Origin: Zopfochytrium polystomum
Lineage: Eukaryota > Chytridiomycota > Chytridiomycetes > Chytridiales > Chytridiaceae
Assembly (NCBI GenBank): GCA_025765615.1
Contig: JAIVFJ010000020.1
Location: forward strand, 248,001-312,000
Direction of reading: 5' to 3'
Length of the DNA: 64,000 nt
The notes beneath the pieces are model-generated. The model was not told the origin of the DNA, made no database searches, and was given only the letters and a program-made list of their open reading frames with translations. Shown here piece by piece: positions 1 to 9,766 of this stretch. Both the position numbers and the translations under genes were made by a program. Within the stretch, counting starts at the first letter, position 1. Each line of letters starts with the position of its first letter.

Positions 1-809
1 AATCCAGCTTTCCTGCTGTGCTGTGCAATCTGAGCAATGCAACAGGCATTTAGGAATCAGGGATTGCACCAATCACTGCATTTCTAAAAGTGAGATAAAA
101 ACTGAGCTCACCAGAGATTGCACCAATCATTGGATTTCTAAAAACAAGGAAAAAAGCGGCTTGTTTCCCAAACAAGCTTCCTGATTTGGAAACAACCAAA
201 CCAATTTACAAGCAACTGTTTCTCAAACAAGCTGTAAATTGGTTCCTGGTGGTACTCAGCCCAGACAAAGTGCTCAGCCCATGGTGGTACTCAGCCCTGG
301 CTGGTACTTAGCCCAGGGTGGTGCACAGCCCAGGCTGGTACTCAGCCCTGGGTGGTGCTCAGCCCAGGCTGGTACTTAGCCCTGGCTGGTATTCAGCCCT
401 GAGTGATGCCCAGCACTGGGTGATACTCAGCCCTGAATGGGTACTTAGCCCATGCTGGGGATTGGTGCTCAGCCTGTTTTATCTCATTTCTGTGGCCTGC
501 TCTGTGCAGCCCACTGCTCCCTCTGTTTTCTGATGGCTCCAACCTGCAGGAGTATAAAAGCAGCAACCTCTCACAGAGATCAAACAAGGAATCCAACCCC
601 CTCCTTGCTGCTTTGACAGAATCCAGTGCAAAACAAGCCAATCTCTCTTCCTCCATTTGCTCTCTCTTCCATCTCTGCCCACTCAAACTCCTCTCTCCTC
701 TCTCCAGCCTCTCACTCCTCTCCCTTTTCCATCATCACTGCTCTCTCTCTCTCTCTCTCTTCATCCCCATACACACCAAGTCCCTCCAGTCCTGGGTGGG
801 ATTTCATCA
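1..809 (+). repeat. 5' LTR of Copia A (partial)
   Basis: Matches 6829-7627 almost throughout. It carries a tandem array at about 240-470 of 18-20 bp units of the form GGTACTCAGCCCWGGCT, a TATA box at 553-559, and a CT-rich tract near 740-760. It ends with CA at 809. The first ~390 bp of the LTR lie upstream of the window. Confidence 0.93.
553..559 (+). promoter_or_regulatory. TATA box in the 5' LTR
   Basis: TATAAAA lies in the LTR context GCAGGAGTATAAAAGCAGC and is preserved in the 3' LTR at 7373-7379 and in the solo LTR on the other strand. It is the likely core promoter for the element RNA. Confidence 0.7.
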
Positions 810-1022
810 CAAAGCTACGTACAAGCCGTCGGCCACACTTGTACGCTCGAACAGGGCCCTGCTGCTCTTCCAAGAAAAGGGTTTCTGACTCTAAACAAGA
901 CCAACCTGTCTGTGAGCACCAGCTCACCAGCTACTTTAAGGCAACAAATGGCTCTTGGCTCTCTACAAGAAAAGGGCTACCGCTCTAAACAAGTCCACTG
1001 GTCCACCAAGCCGCTACCTAGC

Positions 1023-2582
1023 ATGTCTTCTTCGACCCCCAAGGCTGTCCGCTTCTCTTCTTACGGCTACCAGGCTTGGGAACTGCATGTGGAAGAAGTC
1101 ATCAAGCCGGTCATGGCATACAATCTTGTTGCCAGCTTCCTCAAGCCTGATTACTTCGGTACGTTCAACGAGCACTGCACCAAGGTCGGCATCGGCGCTG
1201 CTCCTCCCAGTATTGGTTCTCCCCCTGAATCCTCTGCAACGGCGGAGGCCAAGGCTGCGTACAGTGAGATGTACCGTCTGCACCACGCTGCCCTTGACAA
1301 GTACCACACTGGTATACGCCAAGAACACAAGACCTACAGGGAGCTTGAGGCCCAACACGACAAGGCGGTTGCTACCCTTGACTCCTGCTTGCGCATTGAG
1401 GATGTGCGCTCCATGAATGCGGCAAACATCACCAACTGCGCTGATAGGTACAAGTGGCTCAATGACAAGTACGCCCTGCAGGACCACACTGGTTCACAGC
1501 AGGACAAGTGGCTTGCGACTTTCAGTCGGTTGGCAAAACCCAGAGACTCTGGGCCAGCAGTCCAGGAGTGGTACACCACTCTGACCACACTGGTCACGGA
1601 TTGGCCAAAGCATTTCAAATGTACTGCCACCACTTGCAGGGGTGTGACGAACATCCTCCGTTCTGCCATCATCCACAAAGCAAGGGAAACGCTGCCTGGA
1701 CATGAAATCTTCTCTGGCGTTCGTCAAAATCTTCTCAAGGGGCTGTCAGGCTACGCCAACACCAGCGATCTTGTCAAGGAGTTGACAAACTGCCACACGC
1801 TGTACCAGCAAAGCAAAGAGAAGAACAACAGACACTCTGCTCACCACGGCACTTCTGAGATGGAAACAGCTGCTTCAGCAAAGACCTCAGTGGCAACCAA
1901 GAAGCGCAAGACCGGTGAGGCACTCAACGGCAAGCCTACTTGTGACCTTCATGGAATCTGGGTCTCACACTCTCGCGAGGAGTGCCTCAAGTTCCCTCAC
2001 GGGAAGTCAGAGCCAGCTCGCCCTGCAAAGAAGGCCAAGGGCAAGCAGCCTGCACACGCCAAAGAAGCCAAGGCCACGCCAGCTGATTCCAAGAAAGCTA
2101 CTGAGACTGCCAAGATTGCACGTGAGGTGGCCGCTAAAGAACACCACCAAGCCTCTTGCGCAGCCTCTCAGGACTCCCCTCCCCACAAATGCTACAGGAT
2201 GGATACTCCACCACCACCTCCTGAAGCAGAAGACGTCGAAATGTTGGAGTTCAGTACTGAGGGTGCTGCGCGCCTTGCAGACACTTCAGCTCTGGACGAC
2301 TTCCTTTCAGTAGAAAGAGCACTTGCGGCACGGGAGTTTGAAATTGGAACATGCCAGGCCGTTGAGGTGGAGGAGGAATTTGAAGTGGAACTCACAGTTA
2401 CACTTCTTGACGGCAGAATGGATCCAGACTGGATCACTGACAACATTGTCTCAAACGTCGGCTACAAAGTGATGTACGAATCTGGGCGTTTCCTTCTACC
2501 GCAACGTCACCTACCGCCGCATCTACGAGACTGCGCTGATGGCAAGACTTGCTGGCGGCAACCCACACCAGGTCATCCTTGA
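1023..2582 (+). CDS. gag-like nucleocapsid polyprotein of Copia A
   Basis: The first in-frame ATG with a plausible context in this long open frame is at 1023 (MSSSTPKAVRF). The frame runs 519 codons and has the layout of a Copia gag: a helical N-terminal part, a Lys/Ala-rich central part around 1990-2150, and an acidic C-terminus. A zinc-knuckle-like cluster with C, H, H and C at spacings 3, 6 and 5 lies near 1945-1990 (CDLHGIWVSHSREEC); this is not the classical CCHC order. The frame overlaps the protease frame, which is +1 relative to gag, by about 44 bp (2539-2582). Its role would be packaging of element RNA in virus-like particles in the cytoplasm. Confidence 0.75.
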   Translation: MSSSTPKAVRFSSYGYQAWELHVEEVIKPVMAYNLVASFLKPDYFGTFNEHCTKVGIGAAPPSIGSPPESSATAEAKAAYSEMYRLHHAALDKYHTGIRQEHKTYRELEAQHDKAVATLDSCLRIEDVRSMNAANITNCADRYKWLNDKYALQDHTGSQQDKWLATFSRLAKPRDSGPAVQEWYTTLTTLVTDWPKHFKCTATTCRGVTNILRSAIIHKARETLPGHEIFSGVRQNLLKGLSGYANTSDLVKELTNCHTLYQQSKEKNNRHSAHHGTSEMETAASAKTSVATKKRKTGEALNGKPTCDLHGIWVSHSREECLKFPHGKSEPARPAKKAKGKQPAHAKEAKATPADSKKATETAKIAREVAAKEHHQASCAASQDSPPHKCYRMDTPPPPPEAEDVEMLEFSTEGAARLADTSALDDFLSVERALAAREFEIGTCQAVEVEEEFEVELTVTLLDGRMDPDWITDNIVSNVGYKVMYESGRFLLPQRHLPPHLRDCADGKTCWRQPTPGHP

Positions 2583-4093
2583 CTCTGGGGCTTCCAGGAC
2601 AATGTCGCCTTGTGAAGAGCACTTCACAAACTTGCGGCCCACCTCCCAGCAGATCAAAACAGCTGACAGCTTTACAACTGCCACTGGAGTGGGCGACTTC
2701 ACCCTGTTCGTTAACGGAACAGCTCTCATCATGAGGAACTCGCTCTATGTGCCAGAGTTCTCAACACTCTACTCTCAGTTCAGCAAATCGTGCGGCAGAC
2801 AGGTCACAACGTGACTTTCACAGCAGACACAGCCCTATTGCATCCTCGGGTACATGGTTCAGACTTTACCATTGCTCACAGGGACACAGGGAATGTCTAT
2901 GTTGTGGACCCTTCTCTTCTGACGGGACATACTGGTCTCGACAGGGCAGAACTTGGAAGGGACGCGCCGACTCCTTTGGGGGACGCCCCAGGTGAGTCGC
3001 AACAGCAAACTGCTCCTTTGCAAACTGCAACTCCAACTTTAAGTCAAACTGACCCAGACCCTTTACCAAACCCTCAGAACATTGAAGCAGTCCGAGCTCT
3101 TCACAAGAAATTTGGTCACCTGTCTTTATCTTCTTTGAAGCGTACTTGGTCAAATCTGAATAAAGTTGGTCATTCATTTTTCCTCATTCATGACATTCCC
3201 TGCGTGACATGTGATGTTGGGAAATTGAAAGCTTCGCCTATCCACTCCACTTCCAGACCAAACACCACACTGCTTGGTCGTTTACACACTGATGCTGTCC
3301 CACTGCCCGCACGTGGACACCATGGTGAAAAACATTGTCAACTGGTTGTGGAAGAGTCAACCCGTTGGCTTGACATTGAGTTCCTCAACTCTTTGTCCGA
3401 CGCGCCGACAAGATTCCAGGTCTACGATCGAAAGGTTTGAACAACAACATGGCAAACATATCACATCTGTGCGCTGTGACAGGGGGGAAATCTTCAAAGA
3501 TGGAGAATTCAAAACTTGGGCCAATACTCGGCATCCCTCCTATTGTTTTAGAACCTAGTCCTGCATTCACCAAGGAATTCAATGGGCTGGTAGAACGTCA
3601 GGTCAACACTCTCAAAGACATGGCACACTGCATGCTCTTAGAGTCACGATTGCCCCACTCTTTCTTTGTGTATGCAGTCTGCTACGCAGCATACATCAAG
3701 AACAGGGTTTACCACTCTTACACTAAGAAAACACCTTACGAAGCTTGGTACGGTGAAAAGCCAAATGTTGATCACATCCGCACCTTTGGCTGTTTGGTTA
3801 TCCACCGTATCCCAAAGGAAAAGCGAACGCTTAAACATCCTGACAAAGGGGCGCCAGGCATATTCTTAGGGTATAAAGGAAACACTCTTCCAGTTGTCTA
3901 CGACTTGAAAACCCAGAGAATATCGGAACACTTCCATGTCTCCTTTCACGAAAATGTTTTTCCTGGCATGGTGCGGAATTGGAGACAGTTCCTTCATGAC
4001 TCTCCGCTTGAAGGAATGGGGACCAGTCCAACCCACAGCTCAGGATTTCCAATACCTTTCCTCCTCGTTGCATACCCCTGCTATGTCCACTGA
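2539..4093 (+). pseudogene. Copia A protease and integrase region, frameshifted
   Basis: Protease starts in the +1 frame after gag and shows the catalytic DSGAS triad at about 2580. The reading then shifts near 2800 to another frame carrying the pre-integrase zinc region (HKKFGHLS and CVTCDVGK, about 3100-3230). It shifts again near 3410 and 3525, where the integrase core continues (HITSVRCDRGE, then FNGLVERQVNTLKDMA and YEAWYGEKPN). Each block is recognisable Copia integrase, so these are single-base indels in one gene rather than separate genes. No product can be made from this copy without several frame corrections. The indels could be true decay or assembly errors, because the LTRs look young. 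Confidence 0.85.
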
Positions 4094-6284
4094 TCCAGAT
4101 GTGGCACATCCTGACGCTCTGTCTGACTCACAAGAAGATGATGTACCACCTGCAGGATCACAGGGGGGAGATCTACAGCCGGGTATGCTATACGACGCTT
4201 CTGATTCTGAACCAGAGTCAATACCTGATGAACAGGAAATCCCTCCTAGGGAGCGCTCAACTTCCCCTGACATTCTAGCTTTGCCAGAGTCAACAGGGGA
4301 GGCAACAAATCCCCCAATCATACCACGAGAGCCATCAGGTTTACGTGACTACCTGGCATTGAAGGCAAACCTTTGTAAACTACGAACAAAACCATCAATT
4401 GCCACAAGTCCTTCCACTTACAGTCGGAAAACACTCCGCGCTTTAACTGCAAGAAATCGTAAACTACGAATAGCACGGGGACAATTTCGTGAACTCTACC
4501 AAACGCTCAAAGCATACACTGTGCTTGAGCCGGAGGAAGTCACAGCATATCCAACAGAAAGGATCCACCAGCGGGACGTACCGCCACTCCCTGCTTCGCA
4601 TAAAGAGGCCATGCGTTCTCCTTTTGCAAAGTATTGGAAGGCAGCTCAACTCTCAGAGATCAATTCAATCACGTCAAAGCATGTCTGGGACTTAGTGGCT
4701 CGACCTAAAGGGCGTAAGATACTCAAGCCCAAATGGGTTTTTGCCTACAAGTTTGACAGTGAAGGGTACCTTGAACGCTTCAAGGCTCGCCTTGTTGGTC
4801 GGGGTTACACTCAGATCTTTGGTCAGGACTACAATGAGACCTTCTCCCCTGTCGTCCGCAGCTCCTCCATAAGGGCAATCCTTGCTATCTCGTTGCTGTT
4901 TGACCTCATACTTGCAGGCCTTGATGTCGAAACTGCATACTTGAACGCCAAACTGGACATTGAAAACTTCATGGAACAACCAGAAGGCTTTGAGATACGT
5001 GGTGCAGACGGGATACTTCTTGTCTGTTTACTCAGGAAGAGTCTGTACGGACTGCACCAGTCTGGTCGACAGTGGTACAAAACAATCCGCGACTTCCTCG
5101 TAGAAATTGGATTTACGCAATTGAAGACTGACCACTGTGTCTTTGTGCAAAGGCACCCTGATGGAAAGGTCAAGACCATCATCACTCTATACGTAGATGA
5201 CATCCTCATCTTCAGTCACACTGAAGAAGAAATTGCCAAAATTCTTTCTCTGATCAAATCAAAGTTCAAAATCCGCGAGGACCTCAACCCAAAAGTTGCT
5301 GTTGGCATCCAAGTTGAGAAAATCAAAGATGGAATCTTTATTGGACAGAAAAACTACACACAGCATGTCTTGGAGGAAGCAAACTACTGGTGTGACGATG
5401 AAGGCTTACCTGTCAAAATCAAAGCAACTCCCATGTCCACGACATGGATACACGATGTGGACTCTGGAAAACTTCCACAAAAAGAGTCGGAATACTTCCG
5501 AAGCACACTCATGCAACTTGCTTACCTTGCAAACTTGACGCGCCCTGACATTGCGTATGCTGTGAATACACTTGCACAATACCAGTCTGCTCCAACCCAT
5601 TCAGATTCCCTTGCGCTTGACAGGTTGCTGCGATATGTCCGCACTACCTGGGATCATGGACTTTTCTACCAGAAGGGAGACTCCCAGATGACATGCATCA
5701 CCAATGCAACACTCCCAGAGGTTGAGAAAGCTGCGGGTATTTCTTACCCAGAGTGGGATGAACCACATGGCTACGCTGATGCCAGCTATGCTGAAGAGGA
5801 TGGACGCAAGTCGAGGTCAGGGCATGTGTTCATGCTTTGCGGGGGTGCTATTACATGGTACAGCAAGAAACAATCAGTTGTCGCTTTGTCCTCAACTGAG
5901 GCGGAATACTTCTCCCTTACTGAGGCCATCAAAGAGGCAATCTGGCTACGAATGCTCTTCCAGGAGCTGGGTATGGATTTAAATAAGCCCACTACTGTTT
6001 TTGAAGACAATCGTTCAACCATAGCTATTGCTATGAATTTAATACACCATGGTCGGGTCAAACACTTTGACGTGAGGTTGCATTTCATACGAGACCACTT
6101 GGAGAAAAAGGAGGTTCAACTCATTCATTGCCCAACGGACATGATGATTGCCGACCTTCTCACCAAAGCTCTTCCCGCAGCTCAACATGCAAAGTTTGCA
6201 TCACTGATGGGAATTTGCAGTCTCGCCGACCTCCAAGGTGTAAGCGTGGTGCCCACGCTCAAATCAGCACAACGCTTAGTCTAA
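3936..6284 (+). CDS. Copia A reverse transcriptase-RNase H
   Basis: A 782-codon open frame. After a Ser/Pro/Glu-rich linker (to about codon 215) comes the Copia RT domain, with KPKWVFAYKFD and RFKARLVGRGYTQ motifs and the catalytic YVDD at 5189-5200. RNase H follows at about 5770-6200 (ADASYAEEDGRKSRSGH, SSTEAEYFSLTEA, KHFDVRLHFIRDH, DLLTKALP). The domain is full length and has no internal stop. It overlaps the integrase frame at 3936-4093, so in a functional relative it would be translated as part of a gag-pol fusion. The role is copying element RNA to DNA inside virus-like particles. Confidence 0.9.
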   Translation: MSPFTKMFFLAWCGIGDSSFMTLRLKEWGPVQPTAQDFQYLSSSLHTPAMSTDPDVAHPDALSDSQEDDVPPAGSQGGDLQPGMLYDASDSEPESIPDEQEIPPRERSTSPDILALPESTGEATNPPIIPREPSGLRDYLALKANLCKLRTKPSIATSPSTYSRKTLRALTARNRKLRIARGQFRELYQTLKAYTVLEPEEVTAYPTERIHQRDVPPLPASHKEAMRSPFAKYWKAAQLSEINSITSKHVWDLVARPKGRKILKPKWVFAYKFDSEGYLERFKARLVGRGYTQIFGQDYNETFSPVVRSSSIRAILAISLLFDLILAGLDVETAYLNAKLDIENFMEQPEGFEIRGADGILLVCLLRKSLYGLHQSGRQWYKTIRDFLVEIGFTQLKTDHCVFVQRHPDGKVKTIITLYVDDILIFSHTEEEIAKILSLIKSKFKIREDLNPKVAVGIQVEKIKDGIFIGQKNYTQHVLEEANYWCDDEGLPVKIKATPMSTTWIHDVDSGKLPQKESEYFRSTLMQLAYLANLTRPDIAYAVNTLAQYQSAPTHSDSLALDRLLRYVRTTWDHGLFYQKGDSQMTCITNATLPEVEKAAGISYPEWDEPHGYADASYAEEDGRKSRSGHVFMLCGGAITWYSKKQSVVALSSTEAEYFSLTEAIKEAIWLRMLFQELGMDLNKPTTVFEDNRSTIAIAMNLIHHGRVKHFDVRLHFIRDHLEKKEVQLIHCPTDMMIADLLTKALPAAQHAKFASLMGICSLADLQGVSVVPTLKSAQRLV

Positions 6285-6436
6285 AGGCTCTCTCTGGCTT
6301 CTCCAGCTACACTTGTGGGTTCATGCAGGTTTTCACAAGCGTAGGGGGGTACATGGGTGGGTTCGAGTCCCACTGCTTGGCTGGCATTGTTGGACAGCCA
6401 TGTACTCCAGGAGAAACAGTTGCCCCCTCTCTTTCT

Positions 6437-6448
6437 ATTGCGGGGGTG
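6437..6448 (+). promoter_or_regulatory. Polypurine tract of Copia A
   Basis: ATTGCGGGGGTG directly precedes the 3' LTR start TGTTGAG at 6449. The position and G-rich content fit a plus-strand primer site. Confidence 0.55.
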
Positions 6449-7627
6449 TGTTGAGATTCGACCCACGGGGTACACTACGCCCGTTACTGATGATCCCTTT
6501 GAGAACTCCATCCAATCACATTGGATGGGGTGTTTGAAGGGCTCAGTAGATTCAATACTTGAATGGGGCGCTCGGAAGGGCTAATCTGTTCTCAATAAAA
6601 AGAGACAGGCAAAGGCAGCTGTTGTTCTAGCTTTGTTCATCCTACTGGTAGGAACAATGCAATTAGAACATGCACAAAAACGCTCAAACTACGCACTCTG
6701 CACATGTAACACAGCACAGCAAGCATGCAGAAGCAGTGTACCACTGCCCAATGCTCCGGAATTCCGCTCTCTGCATCGGAATTCCACACTCTGCATCGGA
6801 ATTCCGCTTCCTGATCTGGAATTCCAGCTTTCCTGCTATGCTGTGCAATCTGAGCAATGCAACAGGCATTTAGGAATCAGGGATTGCACCAATCAATGCA
6901 TTTCTAAAAGTGAGATAAAAACTGAGCTCACCAGAGATTGCACCAATCATTGGATTTCTAAAAACAAGGAAAAAAGCGGCTTGTTTCCCAAACAAGCTTC
7001 CTGATTTGGAAACAACCAAACCAATTTACAATCAACTGTTTCTCAAACAAGCTGTAAATTGGTTCCTGGTGGTACTCAGCCCAGACAAAGTGCTCAGCCC
7101 AAGGTGGTACTCAGCCCAGGCTGGTACTTAGCCCAGGGTGGTGCACAGCCCAGGCTGGTACTCAGCCCTGGGTGGTGCTCAGCCCAGGCTGGTACTCAGC
7201 CCTGGCTGGTATTCAGCCCTGAGTGATGCCCAGCACTGGGTGATACTCAGCCCTGAATGGGTACTTAGCCCATGCTGGGGATTGGTGCTCAGCCTGTTTT
7301 ATCTCATTTCTGTGGCCTGCTCTGTGCAGCCCACTGCTCCCTCTGTTTTCTGATGGCTCCAACCTGCAGGAGTATAAAAGCAGCAACCTCTCACAGAGAT
7401 CAAACAAGGAATCCAACCCCGTCCTTGCTGCTTTGACAGAATCCAGTGCAAAACAAGCCAATCTCTCTTCCTCCATTTGCTCTCTCTTCCATCTCTGCCC
7501 ACTCAAACTCCTCTCTCCTCTCTCCAGCCTCTAACTCCTCTCCCTTTTCCATCATCACTGCTCTCTCTCTCTCTCTCTTCATCCCCATACACACCAAGTC
7601 CCTCCAGTCCTGGGTGGGATTTCATCA
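6449..7627 (+). repeat. 3' LTR of Copia A (1179 bp)
   Basis: Begins TGTTGAGATTCGACCC and ends GGGATTTCATCA. It contains AATAAA at 6595-6600, a short array of 20-bp GGAATTCC units at about 6757-6832, the 18-20 bp CAGCCC-type array at about 7060-7290, a TATA box at 7373-7379 and a CT tract at 7561-7578. The sequence immediately downstream resembles the internal leader of the same family rather than unique DNA. Confidence 0.95.
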
Positions 7628-8497
7628 CTCAAGGACAATCAACGGCTCTTCGTCTTCTTTTACAACGAAGGGTGCTTTAGTCTTAACAAGAAAAAGGCTC
7701 ACGCTCTAACAAGCTACTCTTGCTCCACACCACCTCAAGTCTGTTGGTGCCCTTTCAACATGCCAGGCACAATCACCAACAGGTAGCCTAACCCTCCCCT
7801 ACCTAACACGCATCAACAGGAGTGTGGCTTCATGCTTTTGAACTCTTGGTCAATGTGCTGGCACTGTTCTTTCACAGGGCCACAGCTGTGGCAGTGAAGG
7901 CTGTGCAGTGGAGCAATTTAAGGGGAAACAAAGGAAGCAGACCAACAGACAGAATTTAAGACAGATTGTTTTGCCCGGCCGTTCATTCCTCAACGAACGA
8001 TCTCACAGGCAGCCTCAGATCACCTGCTGTCCTGGTCCAAGTCCAGCGGTGGTGGCAGCAGCGGCAGCGGCAGTGGAAGCAGCAGCGACTGCCTCGCCTG
8101 GTGGCAGGGCCTCCCTGTCACGCCGTCGTCTTCGTAGTCATCGTGAGTGTCGTGGTCGTCCGTGGTCAACGGCGGATTCCTCTGCGTCCCACTCGCTGGT
8201 GCGTCCTCACCCTCCTCCCCCTTACCCTCGTCCTCTTCCTCTCCCTCCGCTCCGCCTCCTCCTCCTTCTCCTGTTACACTCAAGAATACTGCGACACCCA
8301 CCAACGATCAAAGTGGATCCCTATCTCGAGGCCCCGATATTGGTCAGCTGGGCGCTGATCATGTACTGCTAATTGTTCTCAATGCGAAGGCAGACCCTCC
8401 CACGCCGCGGCGGGATTCGTCGGCGCACTTGTCAAGATCGCTTGGGTTGGTGCTGTCAATTGCAGGTTTCCGGCCTGCTTGTTGCTGCTGACTGTCA
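7628..8497 (+). other. Leader-like sequence after the 3' LTR, then unassigned DNA
   Basis: ACAAGAAAAAGGCTCACGCT near 7688-7707 matches ACAAGAAAAGGGCTACCGCT at 966-985 in the Copia A leader, and the following TCTAACAAG also matches. The LTR at 6449-7627 may therefore also have served as the 5' LTR of a second, mostly lost copy. From about 7960 to 8400 the DNA is GC-rich with CCT/GGA triplet runs and open frames on both strands, none of which I can assign to a family. No coding gene is supported. Confidence 0.4.
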
Positions 8498-8893
8498 ATG
8501 AGGTAAACTGGATTTTATCTTGCAAGAACCCAATCTCAAACACAGCAGGAGTGGGTAATAGCAACAGGACAGACAGGACGCAACTTAGTGCCCCTCATCA
8601 ACACAGGTGCTGCAGGAGCCCTCGTCGTCGCCTGCAACGAGGGGAGAGAGAGAAAGGAGTTGACTATGTAGGGGTCAGAAGGTTGACAGTCGGAAACTTG
8701 CACGCAGAAACACCGACAATCGTACATGCACCCCACTGGGCTGTGTTGGCACAATCACTTGACCAATCGACTTTATCGCATCACACTTGTACTCACACAT
8801 CTCACTCTCACAGCAATAGGACCAAGGAAGCTTCGTAGATCAAACTCTCAGATGTCAGGGGCCGTGCAGAACCAGCCAGCAACACCCTCGCAG
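8498..8893 (+). repeat. Diverged partial copy of the element at 45026-46479
   Basis: Aligns along its length with about 45340-45735 on the same strand, including GAGTTGACTATGTAGGGGTC in both. Most differences are CG in the other copy versus TG or CA here. It ends abruptly at about 8893, where the leader of a B/C-family LTR element (minus strand) begins. No coding capacity is seen. Confidence 0.8.
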
Positions 8894-8895
8894 CC

Positions 8896-9441
8896 TGGAA
8901 GCAGATCTTTCCAATGACTGTTTCAGATCCTTTGGGGGAGATCTGGAAGGCCAGCAAATTGAGGTTGAAGTTGGAAAAGTGGGTGCCAACTTCAGAGGCG
9001 AGTATATGACGTCGGAGCGTCTGATACGCAATCAGGAGAGTTCGTTGGAAAGAGGAGATTGAGAGCTTCCAATGGTAGTAAGGAAATTGCTGTACACTGT
9101 CTGTAGCGCCTGTGATCAGTCCACAAAATCGGTAGATCTGAAAGCGTCCAACCCCTTCTACTGATTGGATCTGGCTGGAACCAAGGGATGTGTAACAGTT
9201 TTGTATGAAAGAATTTGTTATGTTGGCTGATTGATGGATTAGGCTGCTGTAGTGATGGGTGGAGTACACTACTGAAGGTGTGGTGGTGGGAGGTTGATAT
9301 TGGCTTCTGTCAGTCGTGTGTTTCTCTTTATACAAACTTTTACAAGGACCATCACTTGCAAAATGCTACAAGTCATCCTTGGAGAGCAGAATCAGGTGAA
9401 AGCTCCTCCACACTGCTTACACCAAAAGACCCAAAACTAAC
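8896..9441 (-). repeat. LTR B/C (9206-9441) and start of its internal leader (8896-9205)
   Basis: Read on the minus strand this matches 26278-26870: a 5' LTR ending TTCTTTCA (9206 side), followed by leader sequence (TACAAAACTGTTAC, then CTTGGTTCCAGCC). The first bases of the LTR (TGTTAG...) were separated by the LINE insertion. The target copy is duplicated, and the true LTR terminus is at 14029. The element is truncated at 8896. Confidence 0.8.
9425..9441. repeat. Target-site duplication of the LINE, left copy
   Basis: AAAGACCCAAAACTAAC is repeated exactly at 14012-14028, flanking the LINE body. The 17-bp length is typical of target-primed reverse transcription. Confidence 0.9.
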
Positions 9442-9766
9442 TTTTTTTTTTTTTTATTGTTCCAGCCCCAGAGGGGCTGGCAGGAAGAGAAAGAGCCATC
9501 AACGGTGAACTGTAATGGACTACTCCAGGTATCACCTCAGCAAACCCACCCCATGCGCTACGGACTTACGGGGTCGTCAGGAATCTCCACCGCACATAAA
9601 GCCACAATGATCAAAGGAGAAGGGGAAAACACAGAATCAAGAAAATAGAGAGGTGAGTCTGAAGGAGGTCAGTGTAAGAGAGGGGAGCAGCTGTGAAAAG
9701 TTGCAGGGTTGGGATAAGCCAGATTAGGCTACAGCCCATGTCAAGATTGAGAAGGGCAACAGTGGC

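Larger units (their letters stand above)
1..7627 (+). mobile_element. Copia-type LTR retrotransposon, family A (5' LTR cut by window edge)
   Basis: The element has a 5' LTR ending at 809, an internal region 810-6448 and a 3' LTR 6449-7627. The LTRs match base for base until TTTCATCA and diverge directly after it, which fixes the 3' end; the start TGTTGAGATTCG is fixed by the 3' copy and by the solo copy at 39060-40257. Internal order is gag, protease, integrase, reverse transcriptase, RNase H, which defines the Ty1/Copia superfamily. I see roughly eight substitutions between the two LTRs over about 800 bp, so the insertion looks recent. Pol is nevertheless broken by several frame changes. The 5' flank lies outside the window, so a target duplication cannot be tested here. 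Confidence 0.93.

Noticed and set aside
8020..8304. Acidic minus-strand open frame (Glu/Gly/Asp-rich)
   Set aside because: Low-complexity GC-rich DNA with open frames on both strands, no domain, in a repeat-derived region.
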